In this document: piece after piece, positions 1-11,036 of the stretch | Layout: each line of letters begins with the position of its first letter | Numbering within the stretch: the first letter of the stretch is position 1 | NCBI GenBank assembly: GCA_019155205.2 | Contig: JAHNZQ020000004.1 | Span: forward strand, 4,016,113 to 4,080,112 | Direction: 5' to 3' | Length of the DNA stretch: 64,000 nt | From: Gracilaria vermiculophylla | Lineage: Eukaryota > Rhodophyta > Florideophyceae > Gracilariales > Gracilariaceae | The notes under the pieces: generated by a model | What the model was told of the DNA's origin: nothing | What the model saw: the letters and a program-made list of their open reading frames with translations, nothing else | Databases searched by the model: none | Program-made: the position numbers and the translations under genes

Positions 1-1000
1 TGGCAATTCAAATAATGTACCCAAACAGTTCCAAATGGGCGCATTCGCCACGCAACTACGCAACTTTCCTTGCCTGTACGCCTACCCACGACTGCTCATC
101 AGACCTGTCGAACATGTAAGTTGCATGTAGTTCCAGATATCCATAGTCCCACCTTGCAGGTTGTGAAAACAGTTATGGCGTTAGCATTGTAAAAATTTAT
201 CTTGCCTCTCGATGTTCAGGGTATAATCTAACTACCACCATGCAGGTTGTGAAAGCAGTTCCGTCGCTACCGTTGTTAATCATTATGCTGCTTGTGCGAT
301 TGGTTATCCATATTTCTCTTCTGGCTCTTTTCTGCTACAGGTTCTCAAGCTTTCGTGTTTATAAAGTTTTTCAGCTGGTAAAATTGGAAGCGGAAAATGT
401 AAGAAGCAAACGAAGATTATTTCTTGCATTGCGAATGATATCTTTGGACATCAGGATTTCGACCTGTTTGTCACACAAAGCTTTAAAACAAAAAGAGTAT
501 ACTTTTATCGAATTTATTGAGACCTTTTGAAGTCGAAAGTGGGGCGAAGTCTATAATTTGGAACAGATTAGGTACTCAGCAAGCAGTACGAATGATGCTT
601 TCGACTGTGAGATTTGGACAGCTCGTGCTTCTCCAAGAAAGACTGGTGCATAAAGTATGAGAGTGCGCTCATGCCAAAAAAGGCCCTTCGTAGGTGCAGC
701 TATCGTCAAAAAACGGGAACTGTATCTCGCTCTCCGCGCGGCTGGTGAGCGGCGGGATCATGAACGGCAACCGTCACGCACCCGGCTGCCATGGCGGCGG
801 CGTTGATAGCCAACGGTGTGGGTCACGACATCCGCGGTGCCGCGCGCCCGGTCGGCAGGCCTGTCCGCATCATTCGCCGCAGCAGCCGTGAATGCAGAAA
901 GAGCTCTTGACCCCACCCTCAACCACGGCGCAACTTTTCCCCCCATCATCGCCTTCCCACTTGCACCCGACCTAGCCTCTGCCGAAACGCACACCGCAAC
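1..1000. other. Left-end non-coding region with a short direct repeat
   Basis: No convincing gene is seen here. A roughly 45-bp imperfect direct repeat, core GCAGGTTGTGAAARCAGTT, occurs at 156-174 and 242-260. The last 100 bases are pyrimidine-rich and look like the leader of the NDRG-like gene. Confidence 0.5.
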
Positions 1001-1951
1001 ATGTCAGACGGCGATGCCGGGTTCTTTAACATTGTCGTGGAGTCCCAACCGGGGGCGCAAGCTCTGGAGGTCCCGCATGACTGGACCACCGACACGTTCC
1101 TCGTGCGGGACGTAACCGTGCAGGTGCACATTCGTCCCCGCCAGTCCGACGTCACAATGGGGCCGCCCATTCTGACCTTTCACGACGTCGGTCAAAACGC
1201 TGCCATTGCCTTCGGACCTTTCTTCGCCAATTTTCGCCGTTCGCACCCTCACATCGACGCCGCCAGCGCGCATTATCATTTGACAGCGCCGGGTCACCTA
1301 CCGGACGAGCCAGACTGCGGAGCGAGTGTGGGCTTTGGCGTGGATGATATGGTCAACGCAGTGCTCGAGCTCATTGAACGCGTTCAGATCCATCGACTCG
1401 TGGCATTCGGAATCGGTCTGGGTGCAGCAATTTTGCTGCAGGCCGCCGCCACGAAGCCAAATTCGTTTGCGGGACTTGTTCTCATTTCGCCTGTTTTCTA
1501 CCCCGCCACGCGATTCGAAAGATTGGGCACTACGGTCGAAGGCTTCTTTTCGAAGAGCCTTGGCGTGGGCCTTAGTCAGCGGATCAAGGACAGATTCTTC
1601 TACAGATGGTTAAGCGACGACACCCGAGTATCGAACTTTAGCGTGTCTCAATCTCTAGAAGAAGGCCTAGATCGCCTAAACTCTCGAAATGTATTGAGGT
1701 TTTTCGAGACCGACATGTGGCGAGCCGGAGTTGAGCAATACATCAAGGATGTGAAAGCCAAGGTATTATTGATCACAGGAAAGGACAGCTCGTTAAGGGA
1801 ACAAACAGCGGATCTGTTCTCTTCCTTTGATCCCGCTACGACCTCATGGCTTGATATCATTGACTGTGGCTCACTTGCACACGATGAGTATCCGGACAAA
1901 GTTGCAGAAGCGGTTTCTCTGTTTCTGCAAGGATTTACAGGCTACTGTTGA
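1001..1951 (+). CDS. NDRG-like: NDRG-family alpha/beta-hydrolase-fold protein
   Basis: A 316-residue protein matching the N-myc downstream-regulated family. The family is a non-catalytic alpha/beta-hydrolase fold linked to stress and differentiation signalling. The family motif ILTFHDVGQN lies at residues 57-66, and a GLVLISPVF-type strand follows the nucleophile region. At the nucleophile elbow, where hydrolases carry GxSxG, this protein has G-I-G-L-G (137-141). It therefore lacks the catalytic Ser, as family members usually do. The ATG is preceded by a pyrimidine-rich leader and an ACCGCAAC context. It reads as one exon of near-family length (NDRG proteins are about 340-390 residues), slightly short at the C terminus. 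The family call is firm. The cellular role is inferred only from the family. Confidence 0.85.
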   Translation: MSDGDAGFFNIVVESQPGAQALEVPHDWTTDTFLVRDVTVQVHIRPRQSDVTMGPPILTFHDVGQNAAIAFGPFFANFRRSHPHIDAASAHYHLTAPGHLPDEPDCGASVGFGVDDMVNAVLELIERVQIHRLVAFGIGLGAAILLQAAATKPNSFAGLVLISPVFYPATRFERLGTTVEGFFSKSLGVGLSQRIKDRFFYRWLSDDTRVSNFSVSQSLEEGLDRLNSRNVLRFFETDMWRAGVEQYIKDVKAKVLLITGKDSSLREQTADLFSSFDPATTSWLDIIDCGSLAHDEYPDKVAEAVSLFLQGFTGYC

Positions 1952-3027
1952 CGAGAAATTATTCCGTATAAATATAACCGTTTCCTTCCTCTCGACCCCT
2001 TTCAGGAATTTGGGCTGCGGGCATCTGATGACACAAGCACCAAAAGGGCAAGATATGAAATGTACAAGAGTATTGTTCCAAGATCGCCATGATGCTGGGT
2101 GTAGAAGAATTTCCGGGTAGCTTTCCTTCTCAGCACACATTAATTAGGTGACAGTCTTGTGATAGATGTCAGCAACAAGAAGGCATGGGTTTTAACTGAC
2201 ACTAGGAATTGTCGTGCGAAGTGCGAATCTGATAGCCGCAAAGCAAGAGGGCCTAGCAAATGTACCCGTGACATTATGTCGAAAAGCGCTGATCGCGGAT
2301 GATTCTAGACTGGAAATGATTAGGTTTCGTGAGAGCCGTCTTTTTCCATTGAGAAAATTCTTGATGAAGAACACGACGCATCTGCTGTTCTCTTTATTAA
2401 TTGTTCAGTGTACCACAAAATCTGCATGGCTCCAATTATCATGCAAACCTGATTTGCACAGCGAGATGGTCATTAAAAACAAGGAGAGACTGCAAAAGAC
2501 GAACATGCCTCGCGTTACGGTTCAATGGAAAAGCACGTTAACACCTTGTGCAGCTCAGTGATCCTAAAAAGTCGTTGCTGTCTTCTTTCTTGTGCTCAGT
2601 TTGATTCCAAACAAAATGCACGAAATGTGAATACAGCTCGGGTCGGCGCTCAACCTGCCTGTTGCGATGAAGAACAACATGAGTCAGCTACATATTTGCA
2701 ATTTGTGGCTTTGTCAGTAGGGAAGTGTGAGTGAGGGGCCCGAGAGAAGCCACCTTCAGCGATCGGAGTTGGCTTAAATGCTCATAGAGAACATTATGAA
2801 CAGGAGCAGAAGGGGAAACCATCTACGGTTTTCATTTGTTGATAAAGATTACTTACTCGGCATTCAATGGATCAACTCTATATTATCAAAAGAATCATTT
2901 CCCTTTAAGCGTCTACCAGTGATGAGAAGCTTGAATTGATCAACATCGTTCCCAAACCTGGTGTCGAACGCACAGCTATCATAAGTGTTTTCAATAAAGC
3001 AAACAGTGAATGATGATCATGAACATT
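1952..3027. other. Intergenic, convergent 3' regions
   Basis: About 1.1 kb between the NDRG-like and GTPase stop codons. Only short ORFs with non-ATG starts and no recognisable domain are present. An AATAAA-like hexamer lies near 2993. Nothing else is supported. Confidence 0.4.
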
Positions 3028-4182
3028 TCAAATCATGAAACCAGCGGTGAGGTTTGCCATCACTTTTGAGATAATAGCTCCTCCTGCGGCGCCCGTACAC
3101 GCTCCCGCGAATATAGCTCTCTTTCTCCCTTTGGATGGCAGTGACCCAATGGGGTTTCGTGCCTCCCTTTCAATTACTGCGGTAGCTTCCTGATATTCAT
3201 CACGTTGTTTTTTTATCAGTTCTCTCTTTGATCGCTGCATCTGTAACTCCATATTGCGCAACATAATCAAAGTCTCCTCCTTGAGACTCTGAAGCTGATG
3301 CTTGGTTTCTTCCTTCACTCTTGCCAGCATACTATCTCTTTCTTGCAATAACTGGTTTTGCTTATTGACGTCGTGCTGAAGACCTCTGATTACGTTGGAC
3401 ATTTGTGCGTGCATGTCATCGAAGCGATCGTGCCTTACGTTCACATGGACGCCTTCTTGCATGGTAACATACGGTGCGGCGTCGAAAAAGGCCAAGATTC
3501 TCTCGCGACAGCTGAGAAGAGCACCACTCTTCCCTTTTGCACTGGGTTCCATGGGTAACCACCCCACATGTCTGACTTTGTAGCTCCCGTTAATGAATGA
3601 CAACATTTTGGTCTGGACGGCGGCATTGTCCCGAATCTCGTTGATTTCGTAGTCGAAAAGCTGGTTTATGATAACGCTGAAACGCATATTGCAGTCGACT
3701 CCCTTCTCTTGCAAGGCGTCTAACACTATATTCAAAGCCGCCTGGTCTGAACCCCTGATCCGGAGGTCATCGCATTTCATAACAAACACCAGTTTGACGA
3801 TTCCCTCATTGGAAAGCTGGTTGCTGATATATTGCGCCGCTTGTTCCCTCAGCAAGGGATCATCTAGTCCAGGAGTGTCAATGTATGTCGTAGAACCGTC
3901 TCTCACTTCCTCCCTTGAAGGAAAAATTCCATGACCAACACTCGTCCCTGAGTTGAAGTATACGCCTCCTAAAGCAGTATTCAAGAGCGTGCTTTTCCCA
4001 CAACCCGGATTACCCTGCCTCGACCGCAAACAGTATGGTCACACAAGTCATATAAGGAGCGCCATGAAGTAGAAAGTTAGCTCTAAATCTCCTCCGCTGT
4101 ACATCGCTACTTTGAGCTCAGTGCGTGTCGTGGAACGGCGTTCCGCAGGAACACGTACCAACAGGATCACTTTGCATTCCAT
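3028..4182 (-). CDS. AIG1/TRAFAC-type GTPase with C-terminal coiled coil, two exons
   Basis: A predicted P-loop GTPase. Exon 1 (4182-4159) encodes only eight residues, MECKVILL. A 144-nt intron (4158-4015, donor GTACGT, acceptor GGCAG) then leads into GNPGCGKST in exon 2. Splicing joins the hydrophobic beta-1 strand to the Walker A/G1 motif in frame. G2-like Thr lies in GTSVGHG and G3 is DTPG. The G4 position reads VMKCDDL, close to the AIG1/GIMAP variant rather than canonical NKxD. After about residue 200 a long charged coiled coil runs to a basic stretch. The protein ends in a small Gly/Ala-rich hydrophobic segment that could touch membrane. Without the intron the ORF would lack both an ATG and beta-1. 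The family is assigned to class level and the function is unknown. Confidence 0.72.
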
Positions 4183-5388
4183 CTGTTGTTATGAGGCGAT
4201 AAGTGACGATATGTAAGAAGCTAGACTATCGTTGATTCCTTGTCGTGAAGCTCGGAAGCGTTTCTGGAAAGATTACTGAGGGTGTAAAGGTGCTATTCGA
4301 TAATTCAGTCGGAGTGGCAATTGACAGCTTGGCTCCAAACCGCTCAAGGCCGCCAGAGCACGTAAATGTGACGCCGATGAAGAGCAAGGTTTCACTTGCG
4401 ACTTTTTCACAAACTCAAATCGCTATCTGGCTAGCAATGCCGACAGGCACATGCACATCCCCCACGTGCACGCGAGCATAAACCGTCTACGGCTACCGCG
4501 CTGTGAGACATTTTTCGACAGCGCAGCGCATCTACCGTCACAGAGTCTGGGTTCTACTGGTGGGCTATGATGCGCAGGGCGACCCTGATTGCGCAATCGA
4601 CCACCCTCTGGCTCTGGAACGCCTGCGCAGCTCAGTGCATCAGTGCACTGGCGTCAAACAACGCCGGCGTGCATAGCCGCGGCGCGAATTCGAAACCGCA
4701 CGGCGTAATGACAGCACAAGACACTGGGCGATGCACGGCGACACAAACAGGGTGTTGACTCGGCGCGCCCATAGCAATTGCGCTCAGGCGTGCGGTGCGA
4801 GCAAGTTACGTGCCCCACGTTGTGTAGCAGGCGATGTTTCCAGAGGATGTAGCTTGGGCAGGGGGCATTTGGGGCAGCCGACTATTATCGGTTGGAATAC
4901 CCTAGGGCAGAGGAGGAGGAGAGTTTGACGGGGTGGAAGCTGCACACAAATGAAATCGCCTGCCGCTCGCGGGGAACATGCGAGATGCGCTGAGACGCAT
5001 CTTGGTATCACGATTGATTGCGGCACGGTTGTGCTGAGTTGGCGCGAACTCGGGGGGCACTACTGCAGCAGGGCACAGTTAGCTGGTACGAAGGGCTTCT
5101 ACCCAGGGGCACAAAATGGACACGTAAGCTGTTATAGACGATAAGCCTCGGTTACAGAAACAAAGGGCACGTAGATTGCAACCAGATGCTTGAAATGCAC
5201 TTGCAAAGACGTGGAGGACGATACGACAGCGTCACGTTACAACAGCGTGCTGAAAGGACGGTGGCAAGGCAGTGGGCAAGCACGACACGCAGGGTGCGCA
5301 AAGCGAGTGCAGAGCGCGTTGCGGGGCAAAATGCGTACGAGTCAGGCAAGACGCGTCCCGATGAATGGCGACGAGTTTACAGATGAGT
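4183..5388. other. Intergenic region, no gene recognised
   Basis: About 1.2 kb upstream of the GTPase and downstream of BRX1 (both minus-strand). Short ORFs occur in several frames, but none shows a domain or codon bias. It probably holds the GTPase promoter and the BRX1 3' UTR. Confidence 0.4.
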
Positions 5389-6258
5389 TCAGCGAAACAC
5401 TTTGTGAATGGGGTCGTGAACAATGGTGTTGTGGTGCTGATGTTTGGCTCGTTTCTGTCTCTGTTGCACACGTTGTATAGTTTTGTCGGCGGCTCGTTTG
5501 CGCATTGCACGGCGAATCTCGTTTGGACCGATGTAGGAGGGATTCTGCCACAGGGTGGCGCCCTGAAAGACGCCCGAAAAGCACTTGATAGGGGCCAGGA
5601 CGAATCGTGGCCCGATCTCGACGAGGGTGGAGTGAACGCTTTTGTCGAGGTTCTTTTCATTGAGCGCTGCGTCGACGATCTGATAGTGTCGAAACCAGAT
5701 GCGGCCATCGACAATAGTGAAGGATATGACGTGATCGACGAAAGGTTTTGTTCGGCGGTGCGAGGCGGGAGGGCAGAAGGCGTGCGTGAGCAGCTCCTTG
5801 ATGAGTCGCAAAATGGGGGAAGACTGGAACTGGGCGTGAAATGTGAGAAGCGGTCGCGAGTGCATGAGGTTGTTTCCGGGGAAGGCGAGCTCCTGCATGG
5901 TGTGCAGGTTGGCGACGTGAAACTTGAGCGAGGGGCCAAACGGGGCCTTGGCGAGCCAGAGGTAGAGATCCTGACGCTTGCGGGACTCAAAGAGCATAAT
6001 GGTGTCGCAGTTGCGGAGCTCGGCTACCTCATTGGCAATGTGCAGACGGTCCTTGGCGTCGAGCTTGGACTCCTTCTTGGCGTGAGGCAGCAGGCGCTGC
6101 AGATCGGCCATGAGGTGGCGGAAGCGGGTGGTGACTCCACGCGTTGACAGCATGAGGAGCCTAGTGGAGTGCTTCGGGGAAACGGGGCGGGAGGGGGAAG
6201 GGGCGGGGGGCCCATGGTGATTGGCGGTGAGCGCAGGAGGGGATGCTGGCTGGGGCAT
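5389..6258 (-). CDS. BRX1: Ribosome biogenesis protein BRX1 (Brix domain)
   Basis: BRX1 is a nucleolar assembly factor for the large ribosomal subunit. The 289-residue product carries the diagnostic order of the Brix domain: RFRHLMADLQRLLPHAKKESKLD near the N terminus, then ESRKRQDLYLWLAKAPFGPS, NLHTMQEL, SRPLLTF, an IKELLTHAF helix, FVDHVISFTI, RIWFRHYQI, EIGPRFVLAPIK and GATLWQNPSYI. It ends in a basic, Arg/Gln/His-rich tail. I chose the ATG at 6258 because the open frame further upstream is only poly-proline read from the C-rich (poly-G on the plus strand) tract. No conserved sequence precedes this Met. Length is normal for the family (about 290-350). The gene shares a 1.2-kb GC-rich divergent promoter with the Pumilio gene. 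Confidence 0.92.
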   Translation of the reverse strand: MPQPASPPALTANHHGPPAPSPSRPVSPKHSTRLLMLSTRGVTTRFRHLMADLQRLLPHAKKESKLDAKDRLHIANEVAELRNCDTIMLFESRKRQDLYLWLAKAPFGPSLKFHVANLHTMQELAFPGNNLMHSRPLLTFHAQFQSSPILRLIKELLTHAFCPPASHRRTKPFVDHVISFTIVDGRIWFRHYQIVDAALNEKNLDKSVHSTLVEIGPRFVLAPIKCFSGVFQGATLWQNPSYIGPNEIRRAMRKRAADKTIQRVQQRQKRAKHQHHNTIVHDPIHKVFR

Positions 6259-6328
6259 GGCGGAGGGGAGGCAGACGGAGAGCGGAGGAGACGAGGCGGG
6301 TGTGTGTAAAGAAGGCGGTGCGAGAAGC

Positions 6329-6353
6329 GGGGGGGGGGGGGGGGGGGGGGGGG
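6329..6353. repeat. G25 homopolymer
   Basis: 25 consecutive G on the plus strand. It is followed by a CGCGCGCGC spacer and then the G20 run. Confidence 0.9.
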
Positions 6354-6362
6354 CGCGCGCGC

Positions 6363-6382
6363 GGGGGGGGGGGGGGGGGGGG
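6363..6382. repeat. G20 homopolymer
   Basis: 20 consecutive G between the CG spacer and a GC-rich 21-base segment that precedes the long G run. Confidence 0.9.
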
Positions 6383-6402
6383 CGCGGTGGGGACGAACGC
6401 GG

Positions 6403-6503
<101 letters not shown>

Positions 6504-7445
6504 GAGAGATACAAGATGACGCGAGGAGCGCGGGGGTTTGGCGACCAAACGGGAACGCCCGCGGCGGCGCACACGGACGCGCAGCGTGGCGCGCCGAGCG
6601 GCAGCGGTGGAGGCGGCGGTGGCGGAGACGGCGCCGGCGTGCAGCGCGACGGCGCGACGGCGCGACGCGCGGCCATCTGTCGCGCGGCGGCAGCGCGCTG
6701 CGCGCCCAATGGCAGCGGCGCGCGGCGCGCGACGCCAACGCACGCAAGCAGCCGCCGCGCGCCGCGTGCGGTTCGCACGCGCGGCGCTTACAGCGCGCCG
6801 CGTGAAGGGCACGCCGCCGCGCGCGCCGCCGCTTCAGCCAGCGCTGTATGTGCCGCCCGCCGCTGTAAGCCCGCGCGTTGCCGACGCCCGTCTTTTTTCG
6901 CAAAATTCGCCCGCCTTTTGCCACACGCCAGCGCTTGACGACGCCTCCTTCCGCCGCGCCCGCCACGACAGTCCGGCGCCGCCTGTAGCCACCGTTCGAG
7001 CCGACCTCCACCGCCCCCCCCCCCCCCTCCCCCTCCCGCCCTCCACCCGTCGATTCCCGCGTCCGCCGCGCAGTACATGGCACCGCTCGACCGTCGCGTC
7101 GCGCCACACGCCACCGCCTCGGCGCCACCGCTTCTGCCTACCCGCTGACCCCCCCCCCCCCCACTCACCCCGCCCCTTACATCCCAACTCCAACTCCGCC
7201 CTTCTTCCTCGCTTCGCTTCTCTTCCCCTCCCGCCCCCCCTCCCCGCCTTCCCGGCAACCCTCACCTATCTCGTTTTCCTCCGCCGCCCTTCCCTCCCCC
7301 GTTTTACATCCTCCCCTGCCCTTCGCCCTCAACCCCCCCCTCTTCGCATCCACCTCTCTTTCCTTTCCCCCAAAACCACAAAAAAATTCCTCCCCCTCCA
7401 CCCCCGCCGTACCCTTCTCGCTGTTTTCCTGCGCCTCCATCCGTC

Positions 7446-10400
7446 ATGGAGGTCGTGCCGAAGCAGCCGCAAATCCCCCCCTCCTCAGCCTGGTCAACCC
7501 CCCTCACCTTCTCCGATCGTGACCACTCCCAGGTGCGACCCCCCTCCGTCCCGCGTTCAACGCGTCCGCCAAACCCCCCCCCGTCGCACCCCAATCATTC
7601 CCCTCCCCCCGTCTCCAGACCCACCGCCCTCCCCTCACCTCCTTCGCTCAATCCCTCCGCCTCACCGCCGTCTCTAACCCCCCATGCCCCGACCGACACC
7701 CTCCCGCCCAGCGTCCCCGCGGAGGCCCATCTCTCAGCACCCTCCATCTTTGACATGCCCACGCGCGCCGCTCCGCACCCGCACCACTCGATTGTGCGTA
7801 GTGAGAGTGCTCCGCTCGACCTCTTCGATCACTCCTTCGCCGCTGATTTCAACAACCTCTCACTCGCCTCCTCCCCGGACCTGGATCCTTTTTGCATCCC
7901 GCGCCCGCTCAATGTGTCGCGCCATGCCCATCCGCCCTCTACTTCGCTTTCTTCTTCTCCTTCGCACAACAACCTCCCGCTTCCTGGCCAGAGAAAACCC
8001 CCGCACCCGTCTAACAACTCCAATAATATCACCATCAACAATGCCAGCAACAATGCCGCCTCCTACCTCTCCAACAAGCCCTTGGCGTCGCGCTCCGTCT
8101 CTTCCGTTGAGCTGGCCGAAATCGTCAATGCCCCTCGCAATCGCAACCCCTTCCCGCCCCGTTTGTCTCCTGTCAAGCCGCTCACGTCCCAACCCCTATC
8201 TTCTCAACCGCTCAACGCGCCTCCGCACGCTCACTCTTCGTGCCACTTTCCGGACTGGTCCGTCTTTGACATGATTCAAAACGATTTTCCTGAGACTCCT
8301 GCGCCTGCGCTCGCCCCTCTGCAGCATTCTACTCGCCAATCCTCCATGCCGACCAACGCCTCTGCGCATCGACCTGCCGCGCACATCAAGCCCGTGGCCC
8401 ATCGTCGATCCCGATTGGCCTCCACGGCCTCCTTGGATCTGGACCTCAACCGTTTGGCCGTTGGGGACCTCCCTGAACCCCCTGCCGCCGGCGCCCCCAG
8501 TGAGCCACCGCCGCTCACTCACAGTGAACTGTTTCGCCCTGTCAGCTCTTCGCTTCCGAGACATCGTCGCTCCGTTTCGGTCAACTGGACTGGCAACCTC
8601 GAGTCGCTTGCGGATGAGATTCCGCGCAGTGCGTCCCGCCCCAACTTGTTGAACACCGCTGACCACACGCCGTCCCTGTTTGGAAATACCTCTGATCAGT
8701 TGTTGCACTCGTCGTCTGGCATTACATCGCAAACTTCATCGGCTGTCACAAAGTCGGAATCCGCTTCCCCGGAACAGCACACGCCCGTTTCTACCGCGTC
8801 GTCGACCCACCCTGGTTTTTCGGCCCCGATCCCTTCTTCCGCGTCCAACCCGGGCTCCTCTTCGCAGCCTCACTTAACTGCTGGCAACACTTCGTTTCCA
8901 TCTCGTGCCCAGCCTCTTTCACAGGCTGCTTTCCCTCCGGTTGCTGTTCCTGACGCTCACGTGCCGCGCGTGGACGACCTTTCTTTCCCGCCTCTGCATG
9001 AGTATGATCATTTGTACCAGGAACCGCGGGAGATGCCGGTTCCGAACCTTTCTGCAAATGTCCAGTCGGGAAATCACTCCTTCAAGCCGATGGGAAGCTC
9101 CATGGGTGCGTTCCCACCTGCCCAGTCTGACTTGCTTGGCGCCGCTTCTGGCCACATGCAGCAGTTGCAAGAGAGTTCGGATTATGCCAACATCTTCAAC
9201 GGAATGGGATTGTTTCCGTCTCCATTTTCCAACACGAATATGGTCCTCGGCGCCGGAGGCACGCCTCCTTATTCACACACCTTTCGCGACGGTATTGATG
9301 GTCTTGCCGCTTTGGACAATTTGAAGAATATGGGATTGCAGATGGCCGCGTTTCTGAATGCGCAGCGGCAACTGTACGCAGCTCAGGTAGCTCACATGGC
9401 TGCGTTGACAGGCAGCACTGGTCTCAGTAATCCGAATGCGTTCACTGCCATGTCGAATTCGTTTGGCCATCTGGGAAATGGCGGGCATTCGTCCCACCTT
9501 CGGACCCCATGGGACTCGGCTGCGACGTCGCATCGCACCGGTCCGCGCGGAAAGCATCATTATGACCAACACCGTGGCGGAAATTCTCACTCAGGGAACA
9601 AGAAGGCTGGCTCCATGGATCAGAATCACAAGGCTAGGAACGGACGAGGCAGACGAAATCATAGGGTACAGGATGACGTCTCCTTCGTTTCTGGACACAA
9701 ACCTGGCGAAAGGATGGGGATTGGCTCCTCTGTCGCGGGGGGGTCCATTCAGGACTCGAGTCCAAGTCGCTCGGCACTTTTAGAGGAATTTCGTGCTACA
9801 TCGAATTCGATTGGCCGCGGCTTTGGGTCCATGAGTGAACTAACGATGTCCGGAGCTTATGGGAATTTGGGACAGGTGCCCAATGGACGGGAGTGGCAGC
9901 TCTCGGAGATTAAGAACAATGTTGTTGAGTTTGCCACCGACCAACATGGGTCGCGCTTTATTCAGCAAAAGCTTGAAACAGCGAGCCATGATGACAAGGA
10001 CTGTATATTGAAGCAGGTGCTGACCGATGCACATCGTCTGATGACAGATGTTTTTGGGAACTATGTTGTTCAGAAGTTGCTCGAGCACGGAGGTCACAAC
10101 GCAGTCAAGCTCATCGCCGCTGAGCTTGAGGGCCGCATGCTCGTCTTGTCTCTACACATGTATGGATGTAGAGTTGTACAAAAGGCTTTGGAAGTTCTTG
10201 ATTCGTCTGCTCGGGCGAGTCTAGTTCGTGAACTTAATGGTCATGTGCTCAAATGTATTCGAGACCAGAATGGAAACCACGTGATACAGAAATGTGTTGA
10301 GCTTGTTGAGCCAGACTCGGTGCAGTTTATTGTAGATGCTGTGCTTGGCCAAGCTGTCACTCTTGCAGGCCATTCCTACGGATGCCGAGTAGTGCAGCGC

Positions 10401-11036
10401 ATTCTCGAGCACGGTGCGCCCAAGCAAAAGGCGCCGATCATGTCTGAAATCATGTCGAGCATACCGGATTTGATCAAGGATCAATATGGTAACTACGTGA
10501 TTCAGCATGTTGTCGAGCATGGTACTATCGCAGAGCGCTCTGTGATCATGAGGCTTGTTGTTGCCGAGGTTTGCCAACTCTCTCAGCACAAATTTGCGTC
10601 TAATGTCGTAGAGCGCTGTTTGCAGTTCGGATCTCTGAAGGAACGTGAGATCCTTATCGAGATCCTAATCGTTGGCGAGGGCGGAGTGAGTGCATCGCCT
10701 CTTACTCACCTCGTTCGCGATCAGTTTGGAAATTATGTTGTCCAACGGGTCCTTGATGTGGCTCTTACCTCCCAGAGAGAAAGGGTTGTTTCAATTCTTA
10801 GGGCACAAGTCCCTGCAATCAAGAAGTACTCGTATGGAAAGCATATCATTGCCCGACTTGAGGACCACCAAGTTGCCCCTACTGCCGGTTTTACCACGGG
10901 GCACCCCGTCCATCCGCAGAGCGGTGCTTTAGGCTCAGTGCCGCGAGCGGAGCGAAGTGTGGGTCCGTCTATTGTGTCAGTTGGATCGAGTCAGGGTATT
11001 CCCAACTCGTCCCGCAATTACTTTTATTACGACTAG
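7446..11036 (+). CDS. PUM: Pumilio/PUF-family RNA-binding translational regulator
   Basis: PUF proteins bind UGUA-containing 3' UTR elements and repress or destabilise mRNAs, often by recruiting CCR4-NOT. This 1,196-residue protein has a long Pro/Ser/Asn-rich disordered N-terminal part of about 800 residues. The C-terminal Pumilio homology domain covers about 811-1140. The eight base-reading motifs, in order, are SRFIQ, NYVVQ, CRVVQ, NHVIQ, CRVVQ, NYVIQ, SNVVE and NYVVQ. At the base-contacting positions these match canonical animal and yeast Pumilio. That predicts recognition of UGUANAUA. The repeats are followed by the conserved YGKHIIARLE end. The ATG has a CCGTCATGG context and follows a long pyrimidine-rich leader. 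There is one exon and no sign of an intron. A CNOT4-like gene of the same pathway lies 16 kb downstream. Confidence 0.95.
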   Translation: MEVVPKQPQIPPSSAWSTPLTFSDRDHSQVRPPSVPRSTRPPNPPPSHPNHSPPPVSRPTALPSPPSLNPSASPPSLTPHAPTDTLPPSVPAEAHLSAPSIFDMPTRAAPHPHHSIVRSESAPLDLFDHSFAADFNNLSLASSPDLDPFCIPRPLNVSRHAHPPSTSLSSSPSHNNLPLPGQRKPPHPSNNSNNITINNASNNAASYLSNKPLASRSVSSVELAEIVNAPRNRNPFPPRLSPVKPLTSQPLSSQPLNAPPHAHSSCHFPDWSVFDMIQNDFPETPAPALAPLQHSTRQSSMPTNASAHRPAAHIKPVAHRRSRLASTASLDLDLNRLAVGDLPEPPAAGAPSEPPPLTHSELFRPVSSSLPRHRRSVSVNWTGNLESLADEIPRSASRPNLLNTADHTPSLFGNTSDQLLHSSSGITSQTSSAVTKSESASPEQHTPVSTASSTHPGFSAPIPSSASNPGSSSQPHLTAGNTSFPSRAQPLSQAAFPPVAVPDAHVPRVDDLSFPPLHEYDHLYQEPREMPVPNLSANVQSGNHSFKPMGSSMGAFPPAQSDLLGAASGHMQQLQESSDYANIFNGMGLFPSPFSNTNMVLGAGGTPPYSHTFRDGIDGLAALDNLKNMGLQMAAFLNAQRQLYAAQVAHMAALTGSTGLSNPNAFTAMSNSFGHLGNGGHSSHLRTPWDSAATSHRTGPRGKHHYDQHRGGNSHSGNKKAGSMDQNHKARNGRGRRNHRVQDDVSFVSGHKPGERMGIGSSVAGGSIQDSSPSRSALLEEFRATSNSIGRGFGSMSELTMSGAYGNLGQVPNGREWQLSEIKNNVVEFATDQHGSRFIQQKLETASHDDKDCILKQVLTDAHRLMTDVFGNYVVQKLLEHGGHNAVKLIAAELEGRMLVLSLHMYGCRVVQKALEVLDSSARASLVRELNGHVLKCIRDQNGNHVIQKCVELVEPDSVQFIVDAVLGQAVTLAGHSYGCRVVQRILEHGAPKQKAPIMSEIMSSIPDLIKDQYGNYVIQHVVEHGTIAERSVIMRLVVAEVCQLSQHKFASNVVERCLQFGSLKEREILIEILIVGEGGVSASPLTHLVRDQFGNYVVQRVLDVALTSQRERVVSILRAQVPAIKKYSYGKHIIARLEDHQVAPTAGFTTGHPVHPQSGALGSVPRAERSVGPSIVSVGSSQGIPNSSRNYFYYD

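Noticed and set aside
2214..2561. 115-codon frame
   Set aside because: GTG start, no conserved feature, and lies in a convergent 3' region.
5365..6147. 260-codon plus-strand open frame
   Set aside because: Antisense to BRX1, which has a complete conserved domain. The antisense translation shows no family.
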